A stretch of DNA of 12,416 nt from JBBQXY01 sp051004815 (GCA_051004815.1 JBPCJY010000264.1:1-12416), one strand, 5' to 3'. Positions 6,661 through 12,416 are shown, counted from the stretch's first letter. Numbers and translations are program-made. The notes: a model not told the origin generated them from the sequence alone.

Positions 6661-7356
6661 CTATCGAACGACCACTAGCTGCAAAATCCGCGCATTAGCT
6701 CCTGCCGAAAGCTGGGCCAGCAAAATCAGCAGCAGGACAAGCAGCAACACGCTTAGTAATATTACGTTTAACACACGCTCTATCGTTTTAAAAATGTTCG
6801 TTCCGGTACGTATTAGCACATCTTCAGATACCTGAGCAGTGGCGACTATTTCCTCGGAACGCAAACCTATGAATGGCTGCGTTTTTTTTACGGAGGGTGT
6901 ATGTTGCTCTTTTATATCTGTTCTCTGTTGAAAACATCCTGGGCGGATGCAGATCAATAGGGGCGCAATAGTAGTGTCCATAGAAGATTGTCCCATATGA
7001 GACATGTGGGATATGGGAGACATGGGGAAGGTAGAGGGAGAAAACAAGGTGCCTGTTAGAGGGGACGCGGAAGAACGAAAGGACAAGTGAGCCTCTTGCA
7101 CACATGCACCACACACTTCATGCATTGCATCCCAGCATTGTGGACACGCTGGTCGGCGGCAACGGAAGCAGTAATGACACATGCTCATCAACGTTGACTC
7201 AAGGACGTGCGGCGATGCCTGCAACAAATCCTGGCGTGACTGTGACGGCATATAGCCTGCATCACAGATAGCACACGTAATACGATGAGTGCTGCTCGCA
7301 TTCTTCGCGATGGTACTTATAGCTTCAGCTTGCTGCCTGGGAGCAGATTTGATCAT
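6661..7356 (-). CDS. Cys-rich zinc-finger-like protein with C-terminal transmembrane helix (unknown function)
   Basis: I do not recognise the family. With the start at ATG 7356-7354 the protein has 231 residues. Cysteine pairs at 28/31, 60/63, 66, 71/74 and 82/85 (C-x2-C-x2-C-x4-C-x2-C-x7-C-x2-C) suggest a compact zinc-binding module. A Ser/Met/Pro-rich linker (92-130), two further Cys (136, 141), and a strongly hydrophobic segment (about 194-214) follow, with a short Arg-containing end. The predicted layout is a soluble zinc domain anchored by a tail helix. The start was chosen because GGAGG lies 5 nt upstream. The frame remains open to GTG 7560, adding up to 68 residues, but that start would overlap the tRNA promoter and lacks a ribosome site. 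The stop lies only 57 bases from the transposase stop. Confidence 0.65.
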   Translation of the reverse strand: MIKSAPRQQAEAISTIAKNASSTHRITCAICDAGYMPSQSRQDLLQASPHVLESTLMSMCHYCFRCRRPACPQCWDAMHEVCGACVQEAHLSFRSSASPLTGTLFSPSTFPMSPISHMSHMGQSSMDTTIAPLLICIRPGCFQQRTDIKEQHTPSVKKTQPFIGLRSEEIVATAQVSEDVLIRTGTNIFKTIERVLNVILLSVLLLVLLLILLAQLSAGANARILQLVVVR

Positions 7357-7360
7357 TACG

Positions 7361-7366
7361 TCCTCC
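7361..7366 (-). promoter_or_regulatory. Ribosome binding site that decides the start of the Cys-rich protein
   Basis: On the minus strand GGAGGA is followed after a short spacer by ATG at 7356. The upstream in-frame ATGs at 7491, 7479 and 7443 lack a comparable site. Confidence 0.6.
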
Positions 7367-7524
7367 ACAGAGATTATCACAGTTAGTGGCCGATAGGTAT
7401 CATTGTCATTATGTATATTTCTTGCCAGGTGTACGCTTACCATTGCTTCTTCAGTATACTCCTGGGTTCGCAATGTCATTGCGGGGAGCATAGAGATAAG
7501 TCGAAAAATTGGAAGAGAAAAGGC

Positions 7525-7553
7525 TTGACAGGAGGACGCCTGTCTGGTATGAT
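7525..7553 (+). promoter_or_regulatory. Near-consensus sigma-70 promoter of tRNA-Asp
   Basis: TTGACA (7525-7530, perfect -35), a 17-nt spacer and TATGAT (7548-7553, 5/6 match to -10). Transcription would start near 7560, about 40 bases before the mature tRNA. Confidence 0.85.
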
Positions 7554-7598
7554 CGTACACGCACCGGATGAATCAAAGCGTCCTATGCACAGTAACTA

Positions 7599-7672
7599 GG
7601 AGCCGTGGTGTAGTGGTCCAACATGTCTGCCTGTCACGCAGAAGATCGCGGGTTCGAATCCCGTCGGTTCCG
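7599..7672 (+). tRNA. tRNA-Asp (anticodon GTC)
   Basis: A full cloverleaf is visible. The acceptor GGAGCCG (7599-7605) pairs with CGGTTCC (7665-7671), leaving discriminator G7672. The anticodon stem TCTGC/GCAGA closes the loop CTGTCAC, so the anticodon is GTC at 7633-7635. The T-arm is GCGGG-TTCGAAT-CCCGT. The anticodon arm and discriminator G closely match bacterial tRNA-Asp. The 3' CCA is not encoded (TCT follows), so it must be added after transcription. It is an independent single-gene unit with its own promoter and terminator. No second copy of its 3' end, as would mark an integrated element, is seen in the window. Confidence 0.97.
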
Positions 7673-7689
7673 TCTGAACAACTGAGAGT

Positions 7690-7730
7690 GACACCCTAGA
7701 CACTTCCAAGTGTCTAGGGTGTCTTTCTAT
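7690..7730 (+). terminator. Intrinsic terminator of tRNA-Asp
   Basis: Perfect 16-base arms (7690-7705 and 7708-7723) form a stem-loop beginning GACACCCTAGACACTT, followed by TTTCTAT. It starts 18 bases after the tRNA. The reverse complement lacks a good T-run, so it serves mainly the plus strand. Confidence 0.88.
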
Positions 7731-7766
7731 AGTATTATCATTACTCAGTCGAGGGATGCCACTAGG

Positions 7767-8335
7767 TTAAGCATTCTCTCTTGGCACCGTTACATTCTCA
7801 TAGAGTGCTTCAAGAGGAATGCTGACGTTGATACTTTTTAGTTCTATCTCGTCGCCTGATCCGAACGGATGAAGTGTCCAGAGATTATCACTGACTCGCC
7901 GGTAGACATCGATGGCCTGTTCTTGTGTGCTGATAAGCACATATTCCTGAATAGAAGGGCAACTCTGGTAGTATCGAAACTTTTTTCCTCTGTCGGTCGC
8001 CTCAGTCGAGGGGGAAAGCACTTCAACAATTACACAGGGCGAGTAAATGATATCGTTCGCTCCTTCTAAATCCCCAGGATCGCAACTGACGGAAGCATCG
8101 GGAAGGACATAACGCGTGCTGGAAATGCTGACGCGCAGATCAGAGTTGAAGACCTCGCAAGGCTGCCTGGAGGGGACTGATCACATTAACGCTGATTCGA
8201 GAATGATTGGTGGTGCCGCCAGCTAACATGGTAACGACGCCATCAATGTACTCATAGCGTGCATCCAGGCTATTGCGGTCAAGTTCCAGATATTCTTCTA
8301 CACTTCATAAAGAGGCGGTTCGGGTCCGCAGCCAT
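7767..8335 (-). pseudogene. Frameshifted Uma2-family (PD-(D/E)XK endonuclease-like) gene
   Basis: The reading passes through three frames on the minus strand. It starts at ATG 8335 (GGAGG 6 nt upstream) with MAADPNRLFM, then shifts near 8304 through an apparent extra A. Left unshifted, it hits TGA at 8279-8281 after 18 codons. The second frame gives SVEEYLELDRN...YEYIDGVVTMLAGGTTNHSR, then needs a further shift near 8163, where a few codons also seem lost; otherwise it stops at 8140-8142. The third frame gives QPCEVFNSDLRV, VLPDASVSCDP and VEVLSPSTEATDRG to TAA 7767. The Uma2 core motifs (YEY-DG, PD, E-V-L, DR..K) all survive, so the damage looks recent. Total length (569 bases) is close to an intact Uma2 gene of about 190 codons. 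The single-base shift could be a sequencing error; two independent shifts make real decay more likely. Confidence 0.85.
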
Positions 8336-8419
8336 GTGTTCCCTCCTTTTGTGAATGAAGTGTACCACACATGCATGAAAACAACCATGTATGCTGAAAA
8401 GCTCGACTGGACGCTCTTA

Positions 8420-8752
8420 TCAGATATACGCTGGGTCCTGACCCGTATAACCACATACGCCTGCTCGCGGTGAATTCACTAGTGGCAGGAGCAACTCCTC
8501 ATCACATTGGTGATTTTTCGCGCACGCATCACACAGGTATCCCTGGTCTTCATAGATGCATTGTGTACAGAAGCTGGTAGCGGGTTCTCCACATCTGTCG
8601 CAGGGAGTGAGTGGGAGGCTATTCCTGGCAAATATCTGGATGGGCTTCCCCTTCGTAGCCACCTCGTGCGCTGCAACCACTTTTATGAGTAGTTCTGTAC
8701 TCAGTTCTCTATGACAAAAGGTACACGTTCCTTTTGAGACCTGTCTTGCCAT
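8420..8752 (-). CDS. Small B-box-like zinc-finger protein (unknown function)
   Basis: 110 residues from ATG 8752, chosen because AGGAGG (8764-8759) precedes it by 6 nt; an upstream GTG at 8779 has no such site. A CTFC pair (Cys10, Cys13) is followed by a 37-residue linker. The core is C51-x2-C54-x7-C62-x2-C65-x8-C74-x2-C77-x3-H81-x1-C83, close to the spacing of B-box-type zinc fingers. The protein ends with an unusual conserved-looking tail, LLPLVNSPRAGVCGYTG. From memory, similar tails occur at the ends of larger Ktedonobacteria proteins, so this may be a stand-alone or internally deleted version; I cannot verify that. It lies between the HAD gene (143-base gap) and the Uma2 pseudogene (84-base gap), all on the minus strand. 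Confidence 0.72.
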   Translation of the reverse strand: MARQVSKGTCTFCHRELSTELLIKVVAAHEVATKGKPIQIFARNSLPLTPCDRCGEPATSFCTQCIYEDQGYLCDACAKNHQCDEELLLPLVNSPRAGVCGYTGQDPAYI

Positions 8753-8758
8753 ATGTTG

Positions 8759-8764
8759 CCTCCT
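8759..8764 (-). promoter_or_regulatory. Ribosome binding site that decides the start of the B-box-like protein
   Basis: A strong AGGAGG on the minus strand, 6 nt before ATG 8752. It lies inside the longer possible frame from GTG 8779, arguing against that start. Confidence 0.7.
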
Positions 8765-8770
8765 CTGCTG

Positions 8771-8790
8771 ACTGCTCACTAGTTGTCAGT
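8771..8790. repeat. 20-bp imperfect dyad, copy 1 (upstream of the B-box-like gene)
   Basis: On the minus strand ACTG-ACA-ACTAGT-GAG-CAGT: outer arms ACTG/CAGT and a palindromic centre ACTAGT. It ends 19 bases before ATG 8752. A second copy with 18 of 20 identical bases lies at 9826-9845, upstream of the HAD gene. Position and symmetry fit a shared operator; a small repeated remnant is the alternative. Confidence 0.45.
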
Positions 8791-8895
8791 CATAGGATAC
8801 GATATGAACTGTAAGAAGAAAAGTACTGCCGCCATATCCAGTCATTATAGTAAGATAGGACCATCATATGAAGCCTGTCAGTATCGATGGGGTTG

Positions 8896-9774
8896 TTAGA
8901 ATATGGCGAGTAAATCGCTAAGTCGTTCAATGATGGCATCGGGGTTGATAGCAGGGGGGGACGGGCGTGCTCTCTTCTCTGTTTGGCGCATGTAGGTCAG
9001 CAGGTAATCGTTCGTCAGGGTAGGCTGTTCAATGGGTGTGGAAGTGGTGGTTGTAAGCAGGGCGGCACGCGCAGCGGCACGCAGTGATGCTTTAGGCATC
9101 CAGATTGCCAGCATGCCAAGCTTTTTTGCTCCGACGACATCGGCACTCAGCGAGTCGCCAACCATGGCAGCCTCTGCTGGTGAGACGTTCAGACGCTTGA
9201 GCGCATGTAAGAAGATGTCGGGATGGGGTTTGCGTATGCCTAAATCGGCAGAAATCGCCATATGATGTAGTTCAAAGTAGTCGAGCAGACCCAGTGTGCG
9301 CAAATCTTCGTGAAAAGGTACACCTCCATAGTGGCGGTTCGTCACTACACCGAGCAGGTAGCCGCGTTCTTTCAGAGTTGCCAGGGTTGAGAGGGTATCG
9401 TCGAAAAGCATGCGTGAGTCGGAACTGCGCACGCGCAAAGCCTCATAGATAGCCTCGCCGAATTCGCGTGTAACGCCCGGCACGCCCAGTTGTTGCAGCG
9501 CATCCATGACTGCCAACGCAAAATCAGGCTCGTGTTCGATGTGCTGACGCGTCTTGACGCGAATCTGCTTCTCGAAACTTTTACGCAATGCCTGGCCAAG
9601 CTCATCTACGTTCATATCTGGGCAGACGCCGGTACCCACGCAGCGAAAAAGCTCCAAAACGGCTCGCAGATTGGCGATTCTCTCGCTGGCAAGCAGCAAT
9701 CTTTCGTCTGTATGTGTCCAAAGCGTGCTGCCCAGGTCAAATAGTATACAGCGGATGTTACGTCCAGCTTCCAA
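8896..9774 (-). CDS. HAD-superfamily hydrolase (HAD-IA type) with altered first motif
   Basis: 292 residues with the start taken at TTG 9774, because AAAGGGAG lies 7 nt upstream; a GTG at 9834 would add 20 residues without a ribosome site. HAD motifs in order: ILFDLGSTLW (nucleophile Asp in DLGST), VVTNRH (motif II Thr), the motif III Lys in KPHPDIF, and motif IV GDSLSADVVGAKKLGM. A helical cap of roughly 110 residues separates motifs I and II, placing it in the HAD-IA group. The second Asp of the usual DxDGT phosphatase signature is replaced by Gly. Phosphatases use that Asp as the general acid/base, so the chemistry may differ or be slow. About 50 C-terminal residues past motif IV are Thr/Ala/Pro-rich. 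Substrate is unknown. It is first in a minus-strand series with the B-box-like gene and the Uma2 pseudogene. Confidence 0.88.
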   Translation of the reverse strand: MEAGRNIRCILFDLGSTLWTHTDERLLLASERIANLRAVLELFRCVGTGVCPDMNVDELGQALRKSFEKQIRVKTRQHIEHEPDFALAVMDALQQLGVPGVTREFGEAIYEALRVRSSDSRMLFDDTLSTLATLKERGYLLGVVTNRHYGGVPFHEDLRTLGLLDYFELHHMAISADLGIRKPHPDIFLHALKRLNVSPAEAAMVGDSLSADVVGAKKLGMLAIWMPKASLRAAARAALLTTTTSTPIEQPTLTNDYLLTYMRQTEKRARPSPPAINPDAIIERLSDLLAIF

Positions 9775-9781
9775 CGCGAGG

Positions 9782-9789
9782 CTCCCTTT
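9782..9789 (-). promoter_or_regulatory. Ribosome binding site that decides the HAD start
   Basis: AAAGGGAG on the minus strand, 7 nt before TTG 9774. It places the start 13 residues before the nucleophile Asp, the usual spacing for HAD proteins. Confidence 0.55.
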
Positions 9790-9825
9790 ACATTTTATTG
9801 TCAATTGTACCATGTCTCTGTACCA

Positions 9826-9845
9826 ACTGCTCACCAGTTGTTAGT
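9826..9845. repeat. 20-bp imperfect dyad, copy 2 (upstream of the HAD gene)
   Basis: On the minus strand ACTAACAACTGGTGAGCAGT. It differs from the copy at 8771-8790 at two positions and lies 51 bases before TTG 9774. Symmetry is weaker here than in copy 1. Confidence 0.45.
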
Positions 9846-10039
9846 AACAGGAAATTTTTGCATCTTCTGCTGTAGCTAAGAGTCTGGGATATTGTTCTGG
9901 TAGGTACATGGCTACGGCTATGGGCATGTGGGAAGTGTTCAATCTTCTGTTCATAACGTTCATCGCTTGTTTATTAGGCAGAAGGTAGCGTTGTCATAAG
10001 CAGATATCATTATACATTTAACTTCAAGGTGCAGGTTAC

Positions 10040-10231
10040 TTGTAGCAGTTGTAGCAGTTGTAGCAGTTGCGTCGTATGTGTCGCTTGTGGTTTGGTGGCA
10101 ATTCCTCAAGTGAACTTCTAGCACGTCTAACATTTTCGGTGGTGATGGTTGTGACAATTGTGACAGGTATTTTTTTGTATCTCTTGGATATGGGAGCAAT
10201 TCCTCAAGCAGGCTTCCACCTCGTCTACCAT
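10040..10231. repeat. Tandem duplication of a unit of about 100 bp, each with a 9-mer array and a 36-bp block
   Basis: Unit A has three perfect TTGTAGCAG repeats (10040-10066), a 31-base spacer, then a block at 10098-10133. Unit B has TTGTGACAA/TTGTGACAG (10149-10166), a 29-base spacer, then a block at 10196-10231. The two blocks share 28 of 36 bases, including GCAATTCCTCAAG exactly. Both blocks end in CAT, so on the minus strand each begins with ATG and encodes MLDVLEVHLRNC or MVDEVEACLRNC. The shared order array-spacer-block shows a duplication that has since diverged. Confidence 0.7.
10127..10231 (-). other. Possible 34-residue Cys/His-rich peptide frame inside repeat unit B
   Basis: ATG 10231 opens 34 codons to TAG 10127. 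It begins MVDEVEACLRNC and ends NTCHNCHNHHHRKC, with the 9-mer array read as Cys-His-Asn. The composition would suit metal binding. No ribosome binding site is visible, and the sister unit A is not open in the matching array frame, so coding is doubtful; it is recorded because it lies in a conserved block. Confidence 0.2.
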
Positions 10232-10320
10232 ATGTAACTCTCTATCGGCACGGTTGCTTTTTTCTTGAGGGTGCAGGCTCTCTTTTAAGCTCTCATTATG
10301 AAGCGTTATCTCAGATGACT

Positions 10321-10352
10321 ATCCCCGATGGGGATTTTCGGCATGATATAAT
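10321..10352 (+). promoter_or_regulatory. Extended -10 promoter of uma2 with an overlapping palindrome
   Basis: TGATATAAT (10344-10352) is a perfect extended -10 (TGN plus TATAAT). The place expected for a -35 is occupied by the palindrome ATCCCC-GAT-GGGGAT (10321-10335), followed by TTTT. The palindrome could be an operator, or a short terminator for upstream transcription. Confidence 0.6.
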
Positions 10353-10401
10353 GAATGCGATGATCTAACGCTTGTAAGGCGTCAAATGAGGAGGCTACTC
10401 T

Positions 10402-11007
10402 ATGGCAATGCAACCGGAACGGCAGTACGTGACGTTTGAGCAATATATGCTGCTCGTTAATAACTCTAATCGGCGCTATGAGTACTATGATGGTGAGGTG
10501 CGCCTGATGGCGGGTGGATCATCAAATCACGCGGCGATAGCACTCAATTTTGGTGTAGCACTTGACCAAGCGTTGGGTGATGACACGATTTGTCGCCCCT
10601 ATGTCAGTGATAAACTGGTACGGGTCGCTCCTACAAAGATGGTAATACCTGATGTCGTTGTCTCCTGTGATAGTGCCGATCATGGGGAAGCACAAATCAT
10701 CAATGCACCTGTTCTCGCCGTTGAGGTACTCTCAAGATCAACAGAAATGACTGACCGCTTTGTAAAGTTGGCACTGTATCAGGCAAAAGAGAGTGTTCAG
10801 GAAATCATCTTTATTAGCCAGGTCATTCAGCGCGTTGAGGTCTTTTCTCACTCTACTACTGGCTGGCTCTATCATCAATATGGAGCAGGGCAAAGCTTTC
10901 TCTTGAGGAGCCTGGATATTGTAATCGAGATATGGCAATTGTACCGACGTTTAGCTATTCCCGTGGTGATTGAACAGGTTGAGGAAGAGGAGCCTGAAAA
11001 TAATTGA
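10402..11007 (+). CDS. Uma2-family protein (PD-(D/E)XK endonuclease-like), intact
   Basis: 201 residues, the usual Uma2 length (PF05685). Motifs: RRYEYYDGEVRLMAGGSSNH (24-43), the active-site Asp84 in VIPDVVVSCD, Glu108 in AVEVLSRSTE, and DRFVKLALYQ (118-127) with the conserved Lys. The family is predicted to be a PD-(D/E)XK nuclease, but its biological role is unproven; it is highly expanded in Ktedonobacteria and cyanobacteria and moves often. GAGGAGG (10388-10394) precedes the ATG by 7 nt. The tail is acidic (EQVEEEEPENN). It is a distant paralogue of the pseudogene at 7767-8335 and stands alone, convergent with the FAD oxidoreductase. Confidence 0.92.
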   Translation: MAMQPERQYVTFEQYMLLVNNSNRRYEYYDGEVRLMAGGSSNHAAIALNFGVALDQALGDDTICRPYVSDKLVRVAPTKMVIPDVVVSCDSADHGEAQIINAPVLAVEVLSRSTEMTDRFVKLALYQAKESVQEIIFISQVIQRVEVFSHSTTGWLYHQYGAGQSFLLRSLDIVIEIWQLYRRLAIPVVIEQVEEEEPENN

Positions 11008-11024
11008 AGCATTGGCTGATATCC

Positions 11025-12110
11025 TCACATATCCATCGTCCGGGTCGTATGTGTGATGATCTGACGGGCAACTGCTACGCCATGTTCGAGTGCGAGGTGG
11101 ACGCGTCCACCTACGAATGCATCACCGCAGAAGGCCAGCCCTAGAGGTAGTGCCAGAGCGTTGAGAGATTGGGCATCCGCCTTTGCCGTGGGTAATGCTT
11201 GACGCCAGCGATAGATATCCGTAAAGATTGGCTGCGCCAGTGGCTCATTGAGCAGGGTTGCAACGCGGTTTGCGACATCGCTGATAATCTTATCGTCGGG
11301 GGTTTGCCAATGCTCGTGGCTATAGTGAGGAGCCGTTTGGGCAATTAATAGGCCAGCATGGGCGGGTACACGTTCGGGAGCCTTCTCGTGCTCCCAGGCT
11401 AGCCAGGAGATGGCGTGGGACTTATCTGTGTTCACCAGCGCATAATAGGGGTAAGCTCGTGGGGCCGATTGGTAGCCGAGCATGACCGAGATGAGCGGGC
11501 TATAGCTGGCCTGTCGCAGCAAGGTGCAGATGCGCTCTCCTTGTCCATTGAGCAGTTGGCTAGCCTCGATCAGTGCAGCAGCTTGATTGGCGGGGATAGT
11601 GATGAGAACTTGCGAAAAATCACCGATATGCTGGCCCGATTCATCGAAAAGGCTCCAGCCTGTGCTGTGCTGCTGTAGATGTCCGAGAGAGGTCTCCAGC
11701 CGAACAAGCAGTCCTGTGGCCATGCGTTGTGCCAGGGCGTTGAGGCCGCTCCGGTAGGTCCACTTTGGCCCTCTATTCTGGGAAGGATCACCCTCTTGAA
11801 TATGACCGTGCTGATCAAAGACCCAGACGGGTTTGCCGATATCGATCAGGTCGGGGAGATAGAAGTCCTGCGTGATGAAGGTCGCGCTCACTGAAGCTGG
11901 ATCGTCCCCTTTGATGTACTGTGCGCCATAATCATAGATGAAGCCAGCACGCTTCCTCGTAGCTGCTCGGCCTCCCACCGCGCCATTCTTCTCGAATATC
12001 GTCACACTATAGCCCGCGCTACGTAGTTCATGGGCGGCGGCCAGTCCACTGCATCCTGCGCCGATAATGACGATGGACTTTGATGCACCACTTTTGCCAG
12101 ATAGGGTCAT
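11025..12110 (-). CDS. FAD/NAD(P)-dependent oxidoreductase, renalase/amine-oxidase-like
   Basis: 361 residues. An N-terminal Rossmann FAD-binding fold has IVIIGAGCSGLAAAHEL (13-29, GxGxxG), the ribose-binding Glu40 in IFEKNGAVGGRAATR, and the GGR motif (46-48). The substrate domain includes WTYRSGLNALAQRM. The C-terminal FAD segment LGLAFCGDAFVGGRVHLALEHG is typical of the renalase-like branch (COG3380) of flavin amine oxidases. The size and the lack of a membrane or signal segment point to a cytosolic enzyme. Substrate is unknown: some family members oxidise reduced-nicotinamide isomers, others are uncharacterised. AAAGGAG precedes ATG 12110 by 8 nt on the minus strand. It is not part of an obvious operon; the uma2 gene ends 17 bases away in convergent orientation. 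Confidence 0.88.
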   Translation of the reverse strand: MTLSGKSGASKSIVIIGAGCSGLAAAHELRSAGYSVTIFEKNGAVGGRAATRKRAGFIYDYGAQYIKGDDPASVSATFITQDFYLPDLIDIGKPVWVFDQHGHIQEGDPSQNRGPKWTYRSGLNALAQRMATGLLVRLETSLGHLQQHSTGWSLFDESGQHIGDFSQVLITIPANQAAALIEASQLLNGQGERICTLLRQASYSPLISVMLGYQSAPRAYPYYALVNTDKSHAISWLAWEHEKAPERVPAHAGLLIAQTAPHYSHEHWQTPDDKIISDVANRVATLLNEPLAQPIFTDIYRWRQALPTAKADAQSLNALALPLGLAFCGDAFVGGRVHLALEHGVAVARQIITHTTRTMDM

Positions 12111-12416
12111 TGCGCTTGCTCCTTTTGCTGATCTGGTTGATTCTTTGATTGCTTTAAGGGTGTGAATTGTGGGTTATGGCTACCGGGACGGGCCGATTAT
12201 TACCTGCCCCCAGGCCTTTCACTCGTAGGTTTTTTGGAATGGAACAGGGAAAGTGGGAACTGTCATTCTGAGCACCGCGCAGAATCTCTCGTCGGCCAGC
12301 ACGCAGATTCTGCGCGGTGCTCAGAATGACAGGCGAGGTCAGCGCGTTTCCAAAAAACCTACGAGTGCAAGGGCACCCAGGTAGGGTGCGGCGGTGGGCG
12401 CGATAAATCGGCCCCT
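12111..12416. other. Gene-free end of window carrying a repeat element
   Basis: Apart from the oxidoreductase leader (to about 12180), this stretch is occupied by nested inverted repeats. Outside the perfect arms there are looser matches: GGGCCGATTAT (12190-12200) resembles the reverse complement of the final bases (12405-12415, GGGGCCGATTT), so the element may run from about 12188 to or beyond the window edge. No coding frame is supported. Confidence 0.6.
12220..12367. repeat. Nested inverted-repeat element (MITE/REP-like)
   Basis: Outer arms: CACTCGTAGGTTTTTTGGAA (12220-12239) pairs perfectly with 12348-12367 (20 bp). Inner arms: 12260-12287, beginning CTGTCATTCTGAGCACCGCG, pairs perfectly with 12305-12332 (28 bp) around a 17-base loop. 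The spacers between inner and outer arms (20 and 15 bases) do not pair. The inner GTCATTCTGAGC...GAATCT motif resembles a repeat I recall from many environmental bacteria. No gene lies inside, so any movement would need a transposase supplied elsewhere. It could also act as a strong transcription block upstream of the oxidoreductase. Confidence 0.85.

Larger units (their letters stand above)
9846..10401. other. Largely gene-free stretch with a duplicated unit and the uma2 promoter
   Basis: No convincing full gene. Bases 9846-10039 show nothing I can identify. Bases 10040-10231 carry two tandem copies of a roughly 100-base unit. Bases 10321-10352 hold a palindrome and an extended -10 promoter. 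A 79-codon minus-strand frame (9960-10199) mostly reads through the repeats as ATATTATT-type low complexity and is not supported as a gene. Confidence 0.6.

Noticed and set aside
7599..7672. tRNA-Asp as an attachment site of an integrated element
   Set aside because: No second copy of the tRNA 3' end and no integrase gene are seen in the window.
8370..8393. Hairpin CATGCATG-N8-CATGTATG between the B-box-like gene and the Uma2 pseudogene
   Set aside because: The stem contains a G-T pair that becomes an A-C mismatch on the transcribed strand, and no T-run follows, so terminator function is not supported.
9490..9875. Overlapping plus-strand frames of 84-96 codons
   Set aside because: They lie opposite the N-terminal part of the HAD gene, overlap each other and have no motif.
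10040..10166. Short CRISPR-like repeats
   Set aside because: The 9-base repeats are adjacent without spacers, and there are no cas genes; this is a microsatellite-type array, not CRISPR.
9960..10199. 79-codon minus-strand frame
   Set aside because: Reads through the 9-mer arrays as Ala/Thr low complexity, starts within repeat unit B with TTG and lacks a ribosome binding site.

Overview
The window looks like chromosomal DNA from a soil-type, transposon-rich Ktedonobacteria (Chloroflexota) genome. This is inferred from gene content, not from a search. The grounds are an IscB gene with an upstream omega-RNA-like region, Uma2-family genes (one decayed), orphan cysteine-rich zinc-finger proteins, a lone DDE transposase, long palindromic repeats, frequent TTG/GTG starts and moderate base composition.

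Layout. Bases 1-391 (minus) hold the N-terminal part of an IscB RNA-guided nuclease, cut by the window edge. The roughly 240 bases upstream of it fold into several hairpins and are the likely omega RNA. A gene-free stretch with two dyads leads to a plus-strand CRP/FNR-type regulator (953-1642). Then comes a tight plus-strand operon (1764-4718): a UbiA-family polyprenyl-phosphate phosphoribosyltransferase homologue, a UPF0104/LPG_synthase_TM multi-spanning membrane protein, and a polyprenol-phosphate-mannose-synthase-like GT2. Together they read as a module that makes and handles polyprenyl-phosphate-linked sugars at the membrane. A convergent minus-strand YacP/NYN nuclease follows.

An accessory part begins at about 5.3 kb. 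It contains a DDE transposase gene (5438-6604), a Cys-rich protein with a C-terminal membrane helix (minus), and a tRNA-Asp(GTC) with a near-consensus promoter and a 16-bp-arm terminator. A minus-strand series follows, read from high to low coordinate: HAD hydrolase, B-box-like zinc-finger protein, and a frameshifted Uma2 pseudogene. An almost gene-free stretch (9846-10401) carries a tandemly duplicated unit of about 100 bp with 9-mer arrays. After it come an intact Uma2 gene with an extended -10 promoter and a minus-strand FAD-dependent oxidoreductase of the renalase/amine-oxidase type. The window ends in a large nested inverted repeat (12220-12367) of MITE/REP character.

The items most worth following are the IscB/omega-RNA locus with its possible guide, the nested terminal palindrome, the duplicated 9-mer-array unit, and a 20-bp imperfect dyad found upstream of two neighbouring genes.
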